This document shows, piece by piece, positions 63,250 through 64,000 of a stretch of DNA of 64,000 nucleotides. Location: positions 13,183,846 to 13,247,845 of the forward strand of contig OZ023267.1 of NCBI GenBank assembly GCA_964006375.1, read 5' to 3'. Position 1 is the first letter of the stretch; every line of letters starts with the position of its first letter. Under the pieces are notes generated by a model, which was given only the letters and a program-made list of their open reading frames with translations, did not search any database and was not told where the DNA came from. Source of the stretch: Tillus elongatus. Taxonomy: Eukaryota > Arthropoda > Insecta > Coleoptera > Cleridae. A program made the position numbers and the translations under genes.

Positions 63250-63770
63250 CACTTCAAATTTTAAACAGGTAAACTTGGGAGTACCACAGGGGTTTATACT
63301 AGGACCAATGCTCTTTCTATTATACATTAATGATTTGCCCGAAAACATCAGGGCAGACAATTTGCATCTTCGCAGATGACACGACAATAATTAATGGAGC
63401 AATTCCAGAGCTTATATAACACAGAGGTGATCAATCCATCCGGCAGGTGGAAGCATGGGTTAAGGCAAACAAGTTATTGCTTAATGCAAAAAAAAAACAT
63501 CAAGATTTCTCATAATCAGGGATCATCTGCAGAACTCGGGCGAAAATAATAAAGTTTTAGGCTTTCATATTGATGGTTGTTTAAGCTGGAAACCCCACAT
63601 AGACCAAATGTGTAAAACATTATCTTCAGCCAACTACTCAATCCGTAGAATAAGATACATCATAGATGAAAGTGCCCGCAAGGGTTTACCTACCATGCTC
63701 ACTTTCAAAGCATTGCTACCCATGGAATTTTGCTGTGGAGATCCTTGCCACACGCAGAGCATGTCTGTGC
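63250..63770 (+). pseudogene. Non-LTR reverse transcriptase remnant
   Basis: + strand pieces: VNLGVPQGFILGPMLFLLYI (about 63270-63328), then after a frameshift CIFADDTTIINGA (about 63363-63401), QVEAWVKANKLLLNAKKK and VLGFHIDGCLSWKPHIDQM-like thumb text (about 63555-63612). A different LINE lineage from the others in the window. Confidence 0.8.
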
Positions 63771-64000
63771 AATAGAAAAGAGCCATCAGGGCAATTGCTA
63801 ACGTTCCTCAGGACCACAGTTGTAGAGAACTGTTCCAGAGGTATCAAATGCTTACCCTACCAGCAAATTATATAATTACTTATCTTTACATTTATGACCA
63901 TCAGGCCAGTTTTATCTCCCACGAACAGGTTTACAGTTACGAAACTAGAGGTAAAAGTCAGCTTGTCATTCCTCATCACAGGATAAGCCACATGCAGAGG

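Overview
The window is arthropod nuclear DNA, most likely from an insect. It is AT-rich and intron-containing, and transposable elements fill most of it. It has one recognisable host gene: the 3' part of the NatA auxiliary subunit gene Naa15, on the + strand, exons at 50392-50585, 54279-54387, 54590-54933 and 57864-58052. Everything else I can identify is mobile DNA or simple repeat. Species cannot be fixed from this sequence alone.

The most interesting object is a complete virus-like integrated element, 32521-42149 (9629 bp). An exact 6-bp duplication, TATGGT, flanks it at 32515-32520 and 42150-42155. Its ends are inverted (AGTAGGTA...TACCTACT), and it sits inside an older dispersed repeat whose two halves lie on either side. 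The gene set is that of the Polinton/Maverick-adintovirus group. On the - strand lie a PLA2/pX-like virion protein, an adenain-like protease, a penton-like minor capsid protein, a tiny ORF and a double-jelly-roll major capsid protein. On the + strand lie a packaging ATPase, a DUF8207-like protein, a fibre-like coiled-coil protein and an rve integrase with chromodomain. On the right, on the - strand, lie a KilA-N protein and a 118-residue ORF resembling the segment that normally precedes the element's PolB. PolB itself is absent and the element is about half the usual Polinton length. Nearly every reading frame is open; the clear break is at the start of the protease.

Layout: 1-1044 antisense jockey-type LINE fragment; 2700-3945 R1-like LINE pseudogene; 4205-6198 antisense CR1/jockey-like LINE; 6200-6480 Penelope-like (PLE) remnant; 7301-11572 Tc1/mariner element with a DD41D transposase and about 940-bp terminal inverted repeats, its left arm split by a 1.34-kb TA-rich element; 13546-14889 R1-like LINE with an 11-bp target-site duplication; 15.4-16.1 kb PLE remnants; 17.9-18.3 kb CA/TA/GA microsatellite; 18.3-19.9 kb LINE; 20-25 kb PLE ends, tandem repeats and TA arrays; 26420-27804 hAT-like non-autonomous element; 29428-31173 R1-like LINE with an 11-bp target-site duplication; 32.5-42.1 kb the Polinton-like element; 44.2-44.5 kb tRNA-derived SINE; 44.9-47.1 kb PLE copies; 48.0-50.1 kb antisense LINE; 50.4-58.1 kb Naa15 with an almost full-length antisense LINE in one intron; 60.1-61.5 kb mariner pseudogene with a tandem duplication; 61.5-62.7 kb degenerate minisatellite ending in a LINE tail; 63.2-63.8 kb RT remnant.

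A repeated theme is nesting. A family with a terminal hairpin (TTAGTGAATTTTC...AAATTCACTAA), an internal (TA)n array and an end reading CGCACTTGCTGCGTCC occurs about ten times. It splits the mariner arm, hosts two LINEs and hosts the virus-like element. This gives a relative order of insertion.
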